From NCBI GenBank assembly GCA_013350335.1, contig CM023539.1, positions 17,696,223-17,760,222 of the forward strand: a stretch of 64,000 bases of DNA. Reading direction: 5' to 3'. Positions within the stretch are counted from its first letter, which is position 1; each line of letters starts with the position of its first letter. The notes under the pieces are model-generated. The model searched no databases and was not told where the DNA came from. It was given only the letters and a program-made list of their open reading frames with translations. The stretch is from Chimonanthus salicifolius (Eukaryota; Streptophyta; Magnoliopsida; Laurales; Calycanthaceae). This document shows positions 11,411 to 25,579 of the stretch, in pieces. The translations under genes were made by a program, and so were the position numbers.

Positions 11411-14400
11411 CTAGCACCTCCCGATAATAAGTAATCAAAACAGGTGTCGCACAGGGCGAGTAGATCCACAACAAACCTTATTTATTGACGTGGAGGCAAT
11501 CCAAGGAACCTTCCCAGGAAGACATCCGGAAACCCTCAGACCATGCGAGGCATCTTAACATCTGCCAACCCCAAACTCTCCTTTAACTCAAGCTAGCCAC
11601 CAAGCTGCACAACTCCTCCGCGCTCAAACTGTAAGTTGTAAGCCGTTCGACAAATACATCCACCAGGTGGAACTGACTCGTCACCCGCCTACAACAACAA
11701 TTCAAGATAATCTAAAGGGAGGACGGCCAATCCATCCCAAGTTAAGGTCGAACTTTGACATCTCCAAAACTCATAAAATGGCCTCCAATGCTAACTCCAA
11801 AGGTTAAAACACACGATCCACAAATCTGGTTTGCAACCAGCGAAACTCAAGACATAAACAGAGGGGGAACACTCGAAATGGGCAATACACCGATCAAGAG
11901 CTAAGAGACACCCATGTGCACCGCTCAAGGCACCGAAATCCCAACTCACTTGTACATCAAAATCAAACTGTAAACTTGGCTCGCTTGAGTCCCAACGGTC
12001 AACCCTACCAGTTTAACTTATAAAAGTTCTTAACAAAGCCACAACTACCTCTAGCCATAACACTGGTGTCACGCCCCAACCAGAAGGTGGGCCTGGAACG
12101 AGACTGAATTTTTTTTTTTGAAAGCTAAGACAACACTCAAGAATTCTAACTGGGCCGGAATGAGACTGATTTTTTTTTTTGAAAGCTAAGACAACACTCA
12201 AGAATTCTAACTGGGCCGGATCAACAGTTAAGCCCAAAGGTCACACATGATCCCAACATGTGTACTCAAACACATACTATAAGTCCCTCCCAAGAGACAC
12301 AAACTCAAACATCAATACACATAATATGAACACATAATTTCAACCATTGAATTATCATTCAAATATCATCAGAGTAACTACGGGTACATGACAGTCTTAA
12401 TACATTACGTGAAAACAGACTAAGTACCACACACGGTACTTTACAAAAACAAATGGTTCCAAGAACCAGAAAGCAAAAATAAGGGCATTCCCCTCAGTGA
12501 GAATCCGAAAGCAACGTCGCAGCTTATCCACTCTAAGATTCAAACAGAGGGTTCTCCTCCTCGGGTTCATCTCCTAAAAGGTGAGTGGGGGGAGCTAATT
12601 AGCCCAGTGAAGGAAATATAATAGTGCAGTTTTAAGTAAACAACAGGTTAGTAAATAATTAATAGTTGCAATATAATATCTCATGCTTGATAACAAATTC
12701 CAGTATAATCTCATCATCATTCCACATTTTCATCATCTCTTCCAATACTGCTGTCATCCAACGTAATGCCTACATACTACGCTGAGACCATCGTATTAAG
12801 TCCCGACACGATCAAAATACATCCTTATAAGTACATCTCCGGCTCTCACATAGCCGATACTAACATCCTCAAATCAGCAACTGTCGACACCCATGGTCCA
12901 GTAGACGTAAACCATCTCACACACATGGCCTATATTGGTTCAATAGTCAAGGGCACGTGGAAGCAACATTACACATTTCATATGATCAACGTGATAAGCA
13001 TTTCACAATTAACATAGCACTTCTTACAACAGTGCATCATATCTAGGCACATGGGTGGGTTCATCAAATCTGAAATCACTCATTGCTCAAGACTCATCTC
13101 AATAAAAACTTGTTTACACCTACTGCAAAGCTAAGTTCCCTCACCGTAAATGTGTGGTATCGCAGTCTCTGTACACAAGCAAACAAGTGCACAATCAATC
13201 ATAAATCAATATACATAGCATCAATTGTATACACACAAGTAGTATTTCGAAATCATACTTGTTTTCCCAAAAATATCTAAGGTATATGGAATTGAGTCTC
13301 CTACTTGGTTTCTAATCATTTTAAGTTAAAATAATCCAAAGTATATAAATAATAAGGTGCTCAGTCCAAAACTCATATTATCTTCTGGGCATGACTAGAT
13401 TGACTTATTGAGTTAGGTTTAGATACTCAGGTCACTTCTCGGTTGTCTTCTGGATAAGACCAGACTTGATATGTTGGGTAAGGTCTCGAGGTCACTCAGT
13501 GCCCGACAAATATAGCGTCGACCTGGAAGTGAAGTCACTCAGTGCCCGACCAATAGAGTCGGCCTGAAAGTGAATACAATAGTATATACACTATAGTAAT
13601 AAGAGAAGAGGGTTAGTACACATTTTTAATTTATCAATGGGGTATAACAATCACATGAATCATCATACAATCAAACAAGATTTCATGCTTAAAAACTGGG
13701 TCCCTCGGAACATGCCTCGGAACCTAGGTACTATGGCTTTGGATCATCCGAACCACTGCCTAAACTAGTCATTGACCTCGGACTGTGGGTCTGGCTTCAG
13801 ATCGTCCGAAGAACAGGTCTTGGACCATCCGAAGGTCCTTCCGAACTGATAAAATCCGAAAAACAAGTCTCGGTGGGTCTGGTGTCTCGAAACATGCCGA
13901 GTGAGGCTCGAATCGTCCGAGTAGGGTTCGGTCCTTCCGAGCTCGGCTCGGAACATCCGGGCGAGTCTGGCTAGCCTCGGGCGCTTCGGGGCCTCGGGTG
14001 AAGCTGGGAACGTCCGAGGGGTCCTCTCGGACCGTCCTAAGGGTGTGACCTTCGAACAGTCAGAAGATCGACTCTTGGACCATCCGAGAGCCTTCTTCCT
14101 CCACTGTCTGCAACGGCAGACAGTGACGGGCAGTCCCTGTGTGAAATACAAATCCGGAAACAGTGGGTTTCCCGAATTCGGTTTCCATATCTAGCCGGTC
14201 CGATGGACTCCTCCGGGAGTCCGATTTTCCAGAGGGAGTGATTTAAAGTTTTAAAGCTAAAAAGGCCATTAGATTTTAAAACGGAAAGCACATTGATACA
14301 AAGAAAACTAAGTTTTTCCTTAGATTTTAAAATGGTTTTACACACTCAAATCTTAGCCAAAATCAGTTTTTCTTGATTCTAAACCGACTGGAATTGAAAG

Positions 14401-16216
14401 AGGAATACAGTGGTTACCTTCACTGGAGTTCCTGGGTTGCAAAATCTGACTTTCGATAATCTTTCCTTTAAAGCTTACGGGTGATAAAACTAGGAAGAAA
14501 CAGAGGCTAGGAAGGGGCCTCGGCTGGCTTTTCACAGGGAACAGAGAGACTGAGAGAGAAGAGATGAAGGTGTGGGAGGAGATTAGTTGAGAAAGGCCAT
14601 ATTTATAGAAATTTGCCCGTGGATGGTGGCCAGATGGCCACTGCATGCAGCTGCGACTTACGTTCGCAACAGTAACCATAGTGTTTGGGTTGGCTACAGA
14701 TAAGTCCTCCAACAGTTTTGATTTTGCAAATAAGTCCCTGTTTTGATAAAAATCTAATTTTTAACTGAAAACATGATTTTAAAGGCTCAAGAATTTTAAT
14801 CCAACCCGACAGATAAGTTGGATTTTAAAAACTCTAATCACCATAAAAATTTGAAGATTTAAAACTCACTAAAAAGCATTGATTTAAATGAAAACCATAA
14901 TTTAACACTATTTACATGATTTAAGTAGTGCTAAATAAAACAATTTAAAGACCTCATTTTTGGATTTTGAAAGCATAAACTAGACCATGCTAAAATGGTC
15001 TAACATGCTATACTTGTTTCAAAAATTATTCCATTTCCAAAACCATTTAAAAATATTTATTTCTCCCTTTCGGGGGTTTTTACGGGCTGTTTTAAATACT
15101 ATTTTCTGAAAATAAAATTATTTTAAAATTAGAAATAGAAATCCTTGACTAAGGAGAATAATATCATCCAATAATAATCACAAAATAACACAATTTATAA
15201 AATAATTACAATGAGCGGTAAATTACCATTTTGCCCCTCCAGCTGGATGAGCTGGATCACTGAGCATTCGAGCTCGGATTAGGCCACACCTGGGCTTCTC
15301 ACTAAGCCCTAACCGTAATCTTCGAGATTAACCAGTCTAAGCAAGATTATTAAGCTAAAACGATGTCTAATCTGGGTCAGGGTATTACAACTGGACCCAC
15401 GGGAATCCTAGAGCCAAACATGCAATCACAGGCTCGGCCCCCAGGCACTCTCCACTGTCCTAATCCCAAAATGGGCCTAACTGAAAAGTCAAATACACCA
15501 AGCCCATCAACCTCTCATGGAATTCCATCGGCCATCTATAGAGTTAGCCGGCCGGACTCACTCGATAGGCTCCCATAGATTTCCAATGAAGCTATCTCTA
15601 TACCAAACAATTACAAGCGAGGTCAACACATGGTGTCATCGCTCTCTAAACAATAGCCCCCTACGGACACAGGGGGTAGACCCACAACACAGCCTCTTCG
15701 AAACGCTAGACCCTCGATCAATCTCATCTCAATCACAGTTTGAAGCCCCCGTGACTCCATCACGGTACTCAAGCCACTCTGAAAATACCACTGACACGCC
15801 TACAAGGTGAAGACTTCCCCATAATATGGGTCCCACCAAGAAACACCTCTAGTTACCGTAGGGAATATGACCAATCTGACTAAAAACCTAGAGATTCGCG
15901 TCCCACAATTCCCGTGACCATGTCACAGAACACCACACACCCAGACATGCGATCGATCTTGCCACATACTAACAAGTGAATCAAGCGCCGGTCAACCTTA
16001 AATCGAGTGACAATCCACCACTAGATACAACTCAAGTAAATTAACTGAAGGATAACGCATTAAGCATACCATACGAACTTAGGATGTCTAGAAACTACCC
16101 CAAAACCAGGTTCAATCTGCCTTATCTCACAAGGGATAGACCTAATATCTATTTATCATCACTTCTATCTCTGTTGCATGCACAGTCCGAGAGGTGAACC
16201 GTGCTCTGATACCAAT
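10885..16216 (-). mobile_element. Internal region of Gypsy copy A, deleted on the integrase side and split by a solo LTR
   Basis: Without the solo LTR (12067-15389) and one TSD copy, about 2.0 kb remains. It corresponds in order and length to 19995-22000 of copy B: reverse transcriptase, decayed protease region and an untranslated stretch to the primer-binding site (rc, GCTCTGATACCA, from 16204). Integrase, RNase H, the polypurine tract and the end of LTR 1 are gone, consistent with one deletion of about 2.8 kb. Confidence 0.85.
12067..15389 (-). mobile_element. Solo LTR (Gypsy-type, 3.3 kb) with TSD actgg
   Basis: It starts TGTCACGCCCCAACC and ends GGGTATTACA, with perfect duplications of actgg at 12062-12066 and 15390-15394. 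The unoccupied version of the site is present in copy B near 21170-21190 (ATAACACTGGACCCATGGG), which confirms both ends. No internal region or second LTR is present, so it results from LTR-LTR recombination. By analogy of its ends with the other LTRs it points to the minus strand. A 62-bp direct repeat lies at 12101-12219. Open frames inside carry no known domain. Confidence 0.9.
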
Positions 16217-18018
16217 TGTAACGCCCCGTCCCGTTACGGGCGCGTTATCTCCGATAAGTTTCAAAACATAACTAAGGAACTGATATCGGACATTTTTTTT
16301 TTTGAAACGGGGTAACTATCTCCCGCTCAACAATTTAATAAAGGCAAAATCCAACATAATAATAAGCATAAGAATAAGTTCAGCATAAAAGCATTTACAT
16401 GTTATAAATAAATACACAACATGTTATCATTAAGTCCCAAACATCATTTTCGACATCCAACGCATATCTTATTCTCATCATAAATTTATTCACATGTTAT
16501 AGCTAAATACACAACATGTTATCAATAAGTTTGAAGCATCATGTTCAATTTCCATTTGTCCGATCAGAATTTCCTATTTAATCACATATAGTTGACATGA
16601 GTACACAAGAACGGATCCTTTGCCACAGTTTCATTCAACAGTTCCTTTACCGAGTGACTTAATAAATGAAGGGAGGGGGGGGGGCATTCAAGTCATTCCA
16701 TATCCAGGGTTAAGATTAAATAGATGTGAATGCATGCTATAACAGTGATAAGTCCCCTCACCATGTACGTTTTCGAAATCCAAATGATGAAAACAGGTTG
16801 AAGGATGTTATACACGGTTCCGCAAAACTAGGATGGCCCCCGCAAAACTGGGATGATCCCATAAATCTGGTTGGAAAGGGGCTGGAAAGAGCTGAAAACA
16901 ATCTGAAGAAGATCTAGAAATAGACTAGAAACACTCTAGAAGAGATCCAAAACGAGCCAGAGATGGGCATGGGCGTGGCCGAGCTACTGGGTCGAGCCTG
17001 ACTACTGGGTTGAGAGTTTAGCCGGGTCGGACTGCATCTGCTGGGCTGGGCTTACACGAATTGGGCCTAAACGACCTAGGCCCAAGTGGGCATGGAAGGA
17101 ATCGGGCTGAGCTCGGTCCCCAGGGCTTGGGGATTTGGTTTGGGTCGGGTAGGCTCACAGACTGGGCCTGAAAAGGGGCAGAAGGGGATTGAGGATTAGG
17201 ATTTTGGATGGTGGCGGCAGGGGGGTTTTGGGTTGAGGAAAGAGAAGAGAAAGAGGGGCGGACAATGGGTGATTAGGGTTCTGAGAGAAAGAAAGAAAAT
17301 ATGAGAAATAACAGGAAAATATGAGATGGACGGCGGCAGCTTAGAGGCTTGGGGGGTTAGGGTTTCAAGAGATGGAAGAAGAGCTGAGAAAGTGAGAGAA
17401 GCAAAGAGGGCAATGGCGGCGGCGACATGGAATGGGATTTAGGGTTTTAAGAGAGGAAGAAGAGAGAAGAGGGAGGAAAGAAATAAAAGGAAAAGAGAAA
17501 GAAGGCTGAGAAAGGGAAGAAGAAAAAGGGGGTTGGCGCGGCGGTGCTCAAGGAGAAGGGGAGGAAGACCGAGAGAGATAGAGATTGGGTGAAAAGAGTG
17601 AGTGGTGGGAAGGGGCGGCCGCTAGGGTTAGGGTTTGGGCTTGATGTTGCAAAAAGGGGAAGAGAAGAGAGGAGGAGGGTAGTGGTGGCTAGGGTTTTGC
17701 AATGAGAAGGGAAAGGAAGAAAGACAACTTAAGTTAGGGTTTCGATTTTTTTTTTTTACAAAAAAGAAAAAAGCACCACTTTTACAAAAAGTTTTTAAAA
17801 TGGTAACCAAAATGCGATTTTCAAATAATTTAAATAATAAAAACAATTAAAATATTGAAATTACCAAAATGCCCTTAGAGCTTCCGAGCTCGAAATCAGG
17901 CGAACAGGGGTCTACCATGGAGCGCACACTTTCTCCATTACCACCAAAACACCCAATTCGACATGGGGGTCCGAAAATATCCTCAAAAAAATCGCGAAAG
18001 TTCGAGTGGGTCATTACA
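16217..18018 (-). repeat. LTR 2 of the Gypsy array, shared by two elements, with internal deletion
   Basis: It runs from TGTAACGCCCCGTCCCG to GGGTCATTACA. On its left is a primer-binding site (rc), and on its right a polypurine tract (rc, ACTACCCCCTTTAAGG). It therefore acts as 5' LTR for copy A and 3' LTR for copy B. Compared with LTR 1 it lacks about 1.05 kb, including the AT microsatellite and the GGGGAAACTCGCATCCCC-type repeats; the break is after TAATAAGCATAA near 16370. Confidence 0.9.
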
Positions 18019-21000
18019 ACACTACCCCCTTTAAGGAAATTCGTCCTCGAATTTCAAACTGAATTCATACTTCTAGTCTCAAACAAAGCTGGAACTGCTT
18101 CCGCAGCGTTGCCTCACTAATCCAAGTAGAAGACTTTCTACCCTTGCACTGCTAAACCACCAAAACCAAAACCAAGCGGATTGTCTTTCCACAGAGACTC
18201 TGTTACCTCGAATCCTCAATCTGTACTGGTCCCTCTTCTGACGGTCAGCCAAGCCCTCCTGCCTACTATGGGTAGTCAACAACCTCTATCTGATTAGCCT
18301 CACCTGCTTTGTAGTCATCATTGACCATACTTGGTCCTGACATCACTATATCACTGATCTACGTCTAACATGGGGGTGATCTGCACGACCTGTCAAATAA
18401 TGTGTCATGCAATGCCATCTTGATACTAGATTGCTAGCTGTTGTTGCAAACGGACTCAACCAAGTATAAATGACTCTCCCAACTACTACCAAGATCCAAA
18501 ACTTAAGTTCAGAGTATATCCTATAAGATCTAAACGGTCCACTTCGACTGGCTATCTGCCTGTGGATAGAACACTGTATTAAAACACAATTGTGCGCCCG
18601 AATCTCCGATAAGCTCTGCCAAAATCAAGAAATAAACTTTAGATTCCAGTCTGAAACAATCGACATGGGCACGCCATGCAGTCTGACGACCTCTGCCAAC
18701 TACTGCCAACTCAAAGTGTCTAAAGAATTCGTGGCCGACCTAGCCAATCGAATCCACCATGACCCATACTGCATCATGCGCTCGAGGTAACTTCGACAAC
18801 TAATAACCAAAATCCATAGTAATGTGGCCTCATTTCCATTGGGGGATCAAGGAGAATGCAATCTAATAGTGGGTATCGAGTGCTTTATCTTTACATGCTG
18901 GCAAGTTAAACAACAGGTCAGAAACTCAGCTACTGCCATCTTCATGCTTCTCCACTAGAACCATTGATGCAATCATGATATATTTCAGTGCGTCCCAGAT
19001 GTGAAACAAACTTGGAATGATGGGAGTTTCGTAATACCTCGTCGCGGCACTGCCCTGACATAGATACAAACAATGTGTCCTGGAAAATCAAACCATCATC
19101 TCGTCTCAAAACCCATCCAAAGGGTCCACTGCCACTGGTAGCAATATCTCTCAACGTGATGCACCTCTCATCTGTCTATTGAGATCTCAAAACTCTATCA
19201 TAAATCTCTGGCTGGAAAACTGTAATATGGATGCTCTAACCTCCTATCAGACTCGACAAAGCTCCTCAAGCCATGAAACTCAAGGCGTCTACAGCTACGA
19301 TCATCTTACCGGGGTGGTAAGACAACATGAAGTCATAGTCACCAAGGTAATCCATCCACCGTCTCTGCCTCATGTTCAACTCCTTCTTGAGTGCAATACC
19401 ACAGTCACTAACTCCAAGTAATAAGTTCGGCTCTTGGGTCTTAAAACGTCTTGAACTATAAGCTATCCCTTTCCATCCTGCATCAGTAAAGAACTCAAAC
19501 CATCACCAAAAGCATCATAGAAACCCACATAGCCGTGGCCTCTCTCTAGCACAATCCACACTGAAGCGGAAGTCATACTCTCCTTCAGCCTCTGGAGGAC
19601 CGTCTCACAAGCTTCGTCTCAAACGAATAGAACATTCTAGCAGGTCAAACTTGTCATGGGTGTGCGATCTTGGAGAAATCCTTGATAAACCGCCGGTAGT
19701 AACCTGCAAGACCCAAAAAGCTGCGAATTTTAAGCACAATCTGTGGTCGCTCCCAACTCAAAATAGCCTCAACCTTAGCTGGATACACGGCCACATCAGT
19801 CAGCTGACATCACATGCCCAAGAAAATGAACCTCTGGCAACTAAAATTGACACTTGTTGAACTTTGCACAAAGCTTATGATCCTTCAAGACATGAAGTAT
19901 TATTATCAGAAGCTACTCATGATCCTCCTCTAATGTTGAATATATCAACATGTCGTCGATGAACACCACTGCAATCGGTCCAAACACGGTCTGAATATCC
20001 TATTAATTAGGTCCATGAATGTCGCCTGGGCATTAGTCACCCCAAACGGCATTACCTCAAACTTAAAGAGTCCAAAACGAGTGCGGAAGACAGTCTTCTC
20101 AATATCACACTCCCGTACCCTCACCAATGGTAACCCGAACGAAGGTCTACTTTGGTGAAGCACTCGGATCCTCTCAACTGGTCAAACAGATCATCAATCC
20201 TTGGCAATGGATAATTGTTCTTCACTATAACCATGTTCATTTGTCGATAGTAGATGCACAGTTTCATGCAGCCATCTTTCTTCTTAGTAAACAACGCTGG
20301 TGCACCCCAAGATGAAATGCTAGGCCGAATGAAGACAAGGGTTTTAAACTCCCTGATCTGTTTCTCCAACTCCAAAGCATCTGCCGGTAATCAAAGCACA
20401 AACTCATAGAGCCATCCCCTTCTTGGCCAACAAGGCCGTCGTGCTCAAGGGAGGGTGTGTGGTCAATTGTAGCCAAGAGACTCTAACTCCCCGACCTAAC
20501 TTTTCAGCTCCAAAACCCCTACTCGCACCACCCGATAATGAGTAATCGAAACAGGTGTCACACCAGGGGAGCAGATCCATAACAAACCTTATTTCTTGAC
20601 GTGGCGGCAATCCAAGGAACCTCCCCAGAAAGAGATCTGAAAAACCCCAGACCATTGGAGGCATCTCAGGATCTGCCAACCCCAAACTCTCTTTCAACTC
20701 AAGCTACCCACCAAGCTGCACAACTCCTCCACGCTCAGACTGTAAGTTGTAAGCTGCTCTACAAATGTATCCACCGGAAGGAACTGACTCGTCATCCTGC
20801 CTACAGCAACAGTCCAAGGTAACCTGAAGGGAGGACTACCAATCCATCCCAAGATGATGTCGAACTCTGACATCTCCAAAGCTTGTAAATCGACCTCCAA
20901 TGCTACCTCCAAAGGTCAAAACACAATATCCATAGATCTGGTCTACAACCAGCGAAACTCAAAAAAAAAACATGAGGAGGGACACTCGAAACGGGTAATA

Positions 21001-22000
21001 CACCGGTCAAGAGCTAAGAGACACCCATGTGCACCGCTTAAGGTACCGAAATCCCAACTCACTCATAAATCGAAATCGAACCGTAAATCAAGCTCACCTG
21101 AGTCCCAACGGTCAACCCTACCAGTTTAACCTATAAAAGCTCTTAACAAAGCCACAACTACCTCTAGCCATAACACTGGACCCATGGGAATCTTAGAGCC
21201 AAACATACAACCACAGGTTCGACCCCCAGGAACTCTCCGCACTCCTAAGCACAAAATGCGCCTAACTGACAACTCAAACACACTAAGCCCATCAACCTCT
21301 CATGGAATTCCATCGACCATCTACAGAGTTAGCCTGCCGGACTCACTCGGTAGGCTCCCATAGATTTCCAATGAATCTATCTCTATACCAAACAGTTACA
21401 AGCGAAGTCAACACATGGTGTCATCGCTCTCTAAACATGGGCCCCCCACGGACACAGGGGGTAGACCCACAACACAACCTCTTCGAAACGCTAGACCCTC
21501 TATCAATCTCATCTCAATCACAGTCGGAAGCCCCCGTGACTCCATCACGGTACTCAAACCAGTCTGAAAATACCACCGACACGCCTACTAGGTGAAGACC
21601 TCCCAAAATATGGGTCCCACCGAGAAACACCTCTAGTTACCATAGGGAGTATGACCAATCTAACTCAAAACCTAGAGATTCGCGTCCCACAATTCCCGTG
21701 ACCATGTAACAGTGCACCACACACCCAGACATGCGATCGATCTTGCCACCGACTAACAGGCGAATCAAGCACCGATCAACCTTAAATCGAGCGACAATCC
21801 ACCACTAGATACGACTCAAGTAAACTAACTCAAGGATAGTGTATTAAGCATACCAAACGAACTTAGGATGTCAACAAACTACCCCAAAACCAGGCTCAAT
21901 CTACCCTATCACATAGGGGATGAACCTAATACGTAGTTATCATCACATCTATCTCTGTCCCATGCTCAGTCCGAGAGTTGAACCATGCTCTGATACCAAC
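18019..22000 (-). mobile_element. Internal region of Gypsy copy B, polypurine tract to primer-binding site
   Basis: About 4 kb between LTR 2 and LTR 3 on the minus strand, in the usual Gypsy order: primer-binding site at about 21985-21998, a non-coding stretch where gag should be, protease remnant, reverse transcriptase, RNase H and integrase, then the polypurine tract next to 18019. All frames are broken by stops and indels. The spacing matches copy C (3851 bp). Confidence 0.85.
18150..20915 (-). pseudogene. Ty3/Gypsy pol pseudogene (copy B)
   Basis: On the minus strand a protease-type motif EFDIILGWIG (near 20850) is followed by reverse transcriptase: [50 protein letters not shown] and [18 protein letters not shown], then [11 protein letters not shown] near 19950-19985, which keeps both catalytic Asp codons. 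A one-base loss near 20145 (GGTTACCATTGGTGAGGG, against CATCAGGTG in copy C) shifts the frame in the middle of reverse transcriptase. Fragments of RNase H and integrase continue to about 18.2 kb. The same damaged duplication of the LFAKKK...DYRQ segment as in copies A and C lies at about 20375-20510. Confidence 0.88.
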
Positions 22001-22398
22001 TATAATGCCCCGTCCCATTACGGGCGCATTATCTCCGAAAAGTTTCAAAACATAACCAAGGAACGGATATTGGGCATTTTTTTTTGAAATGGGGTAACTA
22101 TCTCCCACTCCACAATTTAATAAAGGCCAAATCCAACATAATAATAAACATAACAAACAATCACCTACCGTTCAATATAGTTATACAATTATCCAAACAA
22201 AACATATAATAATGAGTCCATACAAACAAGAGTCTCTCAAAACTAGAGCATAAGCATAATATGTGATATTTACCTACTGCTACTCCACTCCGGGTACCTC
22301 CTCAAGGGGCCCGCCTGGCCTATCTGCAATCGGAGTACCTAAAAGGTAAGGGGTGAGCTAACCAGCACAGTGAAGAGATAATGTTTATCACATGTCAG

Positions 22399-22400
<2 letters not shown>

Positions 22401-22437
<37 letters not shown>
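22401..22437. repeat. (AT)n microsatellite, about 18 units
   Basis: A perfect AT run inside LTR 3, at the position of the longer run in LTR 1. Confidence 0.97.
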
Positions 22438-22441
<4 letters not shown>

Positions 22442-22928
22442 ACCATGATAACAATGGTACTCATATGTATGAAATCAAACTACACCACCAACTAATGATT
22501 CGCCGTACAAAATCCGAGACTACATCTTGATAGTCTTTATCAGTCTCTCCAACAAACTCCGGTCTCCCTATCAGTACCATCGGAAGACTACACAATACGC
22601 CACTGCCTCAACCACACGAGTTGTGTCGAAAAATCCACCTCGACGCCTAGGGAATCCAAACTGTAGGGTAAGTACCTCAGTCGTCGGAACGCAACGGGGA
22701 AACCCGTATCCCCTATGGGGGCCTCGACTGCTGGAGTGTAATGGGGAAGTCCTCCCAACAACCAAATCATCATCTCATCATAAACATATACACATATAGA
22801 TCGCCTCTCTGCTCTAGGGTAGACACCTTAACCGCCGAAAAGCAACGGGGAAACTTGTATCCCCTATGGGGGTCTCGACCGCCGGAGCGTAACGGGGAAG
22901 TCCTCCCAACAACCAACATCATCATAAA

Positions 22929-25579
22929 TGTAATGACCCGGCCCGATATTTCGAGATCTTAGAGAGCTTTGTGGATCTCCAAGTTGTTTTTGGTGTTTTG
23001 GTGGCAGTGAGGTTTGTGTAGGCTCCATGGTAGGCCCCAGTTCGCCCGATTTCGAGCTCTGAAGCTCAAAGGGCATTTTGGTAATTTTAATATTTTAATT
23101 ATTTTTGTCATTTAAATTATTTGAAAATCACATTTTGGTTACCATTTTAAAAACACTTTGTGGAAGTGATGCTTTCCTTTTTTTTTTTTGTAAAAAAAAA
23201 AAAAATAAACCCTAAGACCCCCAATATTTAATCTCTCTTTCTCTCCCTTACCAAACCCTAATCCCTCCTTCCCTCTCCTTTGAAACCCTATCCGCTGCAC
23301 TCTCCCTCTTTCCCCCTCTCTCGACCGCCGCTCATCCCTCTCTCCTTCCTCCTCTCGACCGCCGCTCATCTCTCTTTCTACTTCCTCCTTTCGCCGCCGC
23401 TCATCCCTCTCTCTTTCTTCCTTTCGCCGCCGCTCATCTCTTTCTCCTTCCTCCTTTCGCCGCCGCTCATCTCTATTTCTCCTTCCTCCTTTAACCGCAG
23501 CCACCTTGTTTCTTTCTCTCTCTCCCGGCTTCTTCTTTTTCTTCTTCCCTCTCTCGGTTGGAGGAGCAGCCTTCGAGCCCGACGTCGTCCAAATCCGATT
23601 CCTTCCCTAGCAGCCACCGGATCTTCATCCCCCTCGCTCTTTTCTCTGTTTTCCTCTTTTTCTCTTGATTTCCTGAGTTTTCACTTGTTTTCCTTGGTTT
23701 TCTCGATTTTTTTTCCCAGTTTTCCCCCTTTGACTCAGTGGGTGACTGAGTCGACTCGGCCAAATTCCCGAGTCAACTCAGGCGGACTCCTTATTCAGTC
23801 CAACTCTCTTTTGGCCCAACTCGGCTCCGCCCAGGCCCGATCTAGCAGGTCGGCCAGGCCCAGGCCCAGTTCTAGGCCCGGCCTAGGCCCATTTCAGGCT
23901 CACTTCCAGCGTATTTTGGAGATCTTTTCTGGAGTGCTTATGGATCTTCTTTAGCTCGTTCCAGCCCGTTTGCAGGAGCGTTCTCAGCCGTTTCAGCCAG
24001 TTTTGCGGGACCACCCGAGTTTTGCAAATCCGCCCCAATTTCTCGAGCTCAGTAGTTCGTGCATCGCCTCCTTCAATCCTTCGACCTATTTTTTTCACTC
24101 GGATTTCGAAAGCGCACACAAGTGAGGGGACTTATCACGGCATTGCATATACCAAATATGTACTTCCAGACATGGAGTGATTCGAATGGGACCCTCTAAT
24201 TATTAAGCCACTCGGTAAAGGTAAACCGTTGAGAATGATTATGTGGAGAGGGGTCTGTTCGAGTGCACTTTTGTCCACTATACATTATTGTGAGAAACTT
24301 TAATTGGAAAATGTTGACGATACTTTGAGTGTTTATTTATAAGATACAAATGCAACCAGGTTGAACATAGAGAGGTGTGTTTAAGTAACTCGTTGTGTGC
24401 TTTTGACTCGCATGATGATGCATGATATTGATTTTGGTTAGTTATGTTAGAACATGCTTATATTGTTATACACGCTTATGTCGTTTATATAGCTATAACA
24501 TTTGAATGAATTCATGATGAGAATAAGTTATGTGTTGGATGTCAAACATAATGCTTGAGACTTAACGATAACGAGTTATGTGTCTATCCATAACATGCGA
24601 ATAAATTTATGTTGAGAGCCTACTTATAATATGTGAATGAGACCATGATGAACATGTGGTTTGTGTTTTGAGACCTTACTACATGCATATGTTGTTGCAC
24701 ATGCTTATGTTCTTATACATGATTATGAAATCATGTGCATACGTAAGAGGTAACCCACAACGGGCAGTGTACCGTTGGGTATTGAGATGGAGGATATTTT
24801 ATGTGTATATATTTATGATGATGTGATGATGTTGGTTGTTGGGAGGACTTCCCCGTTATGCTCCGGCGGTTGAGACCCCCATAGGGGATGCGGGCCTCCT
24901 CGTTGCGTTCCGGCAGTTGAGGTGCCTGCCTAGAGTTTGGCTCCCTCGGGCGTGGTCGAGATGGTTTCCGACACGGCTCTAGTGGTTGAGGCAGTTGCGT
25001 ATTCTTTAGTCTCCCGATGGTACTGATAGGGAGACCGGAGTTGTTGGAGGACCGATGTGGGCTATCGAGATGATGTCTCGATTTTGGTCGGTGGATTATT
25101 GGCTTGAGGTGTATTTGGATTTAATGCATACGAGTACTCTTGTTATTATGATGTTCTGCATTTGTACGTATAATATCCACTTATGTTGCTAACTTGTGAT
25201 AAGCATTATATCCTCATTGGGCTGGTTAGCTCACCCCTTACCTTTCAGGTACCCCTGATCGCAGAGGGGCCGTGCAGGCCCTTTGAGCAAGCACCTGGGA
25301 AGGAGCGATAGCAATTAAACATTTATGTTCATGTTTATGTTCTAAACTTGGAGATTCTAGTTGTATGAGCTTTTTATTCATGCTTGTTCGGATGACTGTA
25401 TAACTATGTTCAATTAGTCAAATGTCGTTTCTTATGCTTCTTGACTTTTTGAACTTGTGGTTTGTGAGCAGGAGGTTGTACTCGTTTTCAAAAAAAAAAA
25501 AATTAGACTCGATAGCCGTATTTTAGGACTTTTGAGATGTTTCGGAGATAACACGTCCGTAGCGGGACGGAGCGTTACA
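22929..25579 (+). repeat. 5' LTR of element C
   Basis: TG...CA ends. It contains a pyrimidine-rich CCTCCTTTCGCCGCCGCTCAT-like tandem stretch (23330-23480), giving long open frames without domain content on both strands. The block GGGACTTATCACGGCATTGC onwards is shared with the relic at 5330-6967. Confidence 0.93.

Noticed and set aside
23280..23954. 224-codon frame and the antisense Arg/Glu-rich frames
   Set aside because: They lie in a pyrimidine-rich repeat of the element C 5' LTR and recur, with altered frames, in the 3' LTR (29637-30430).
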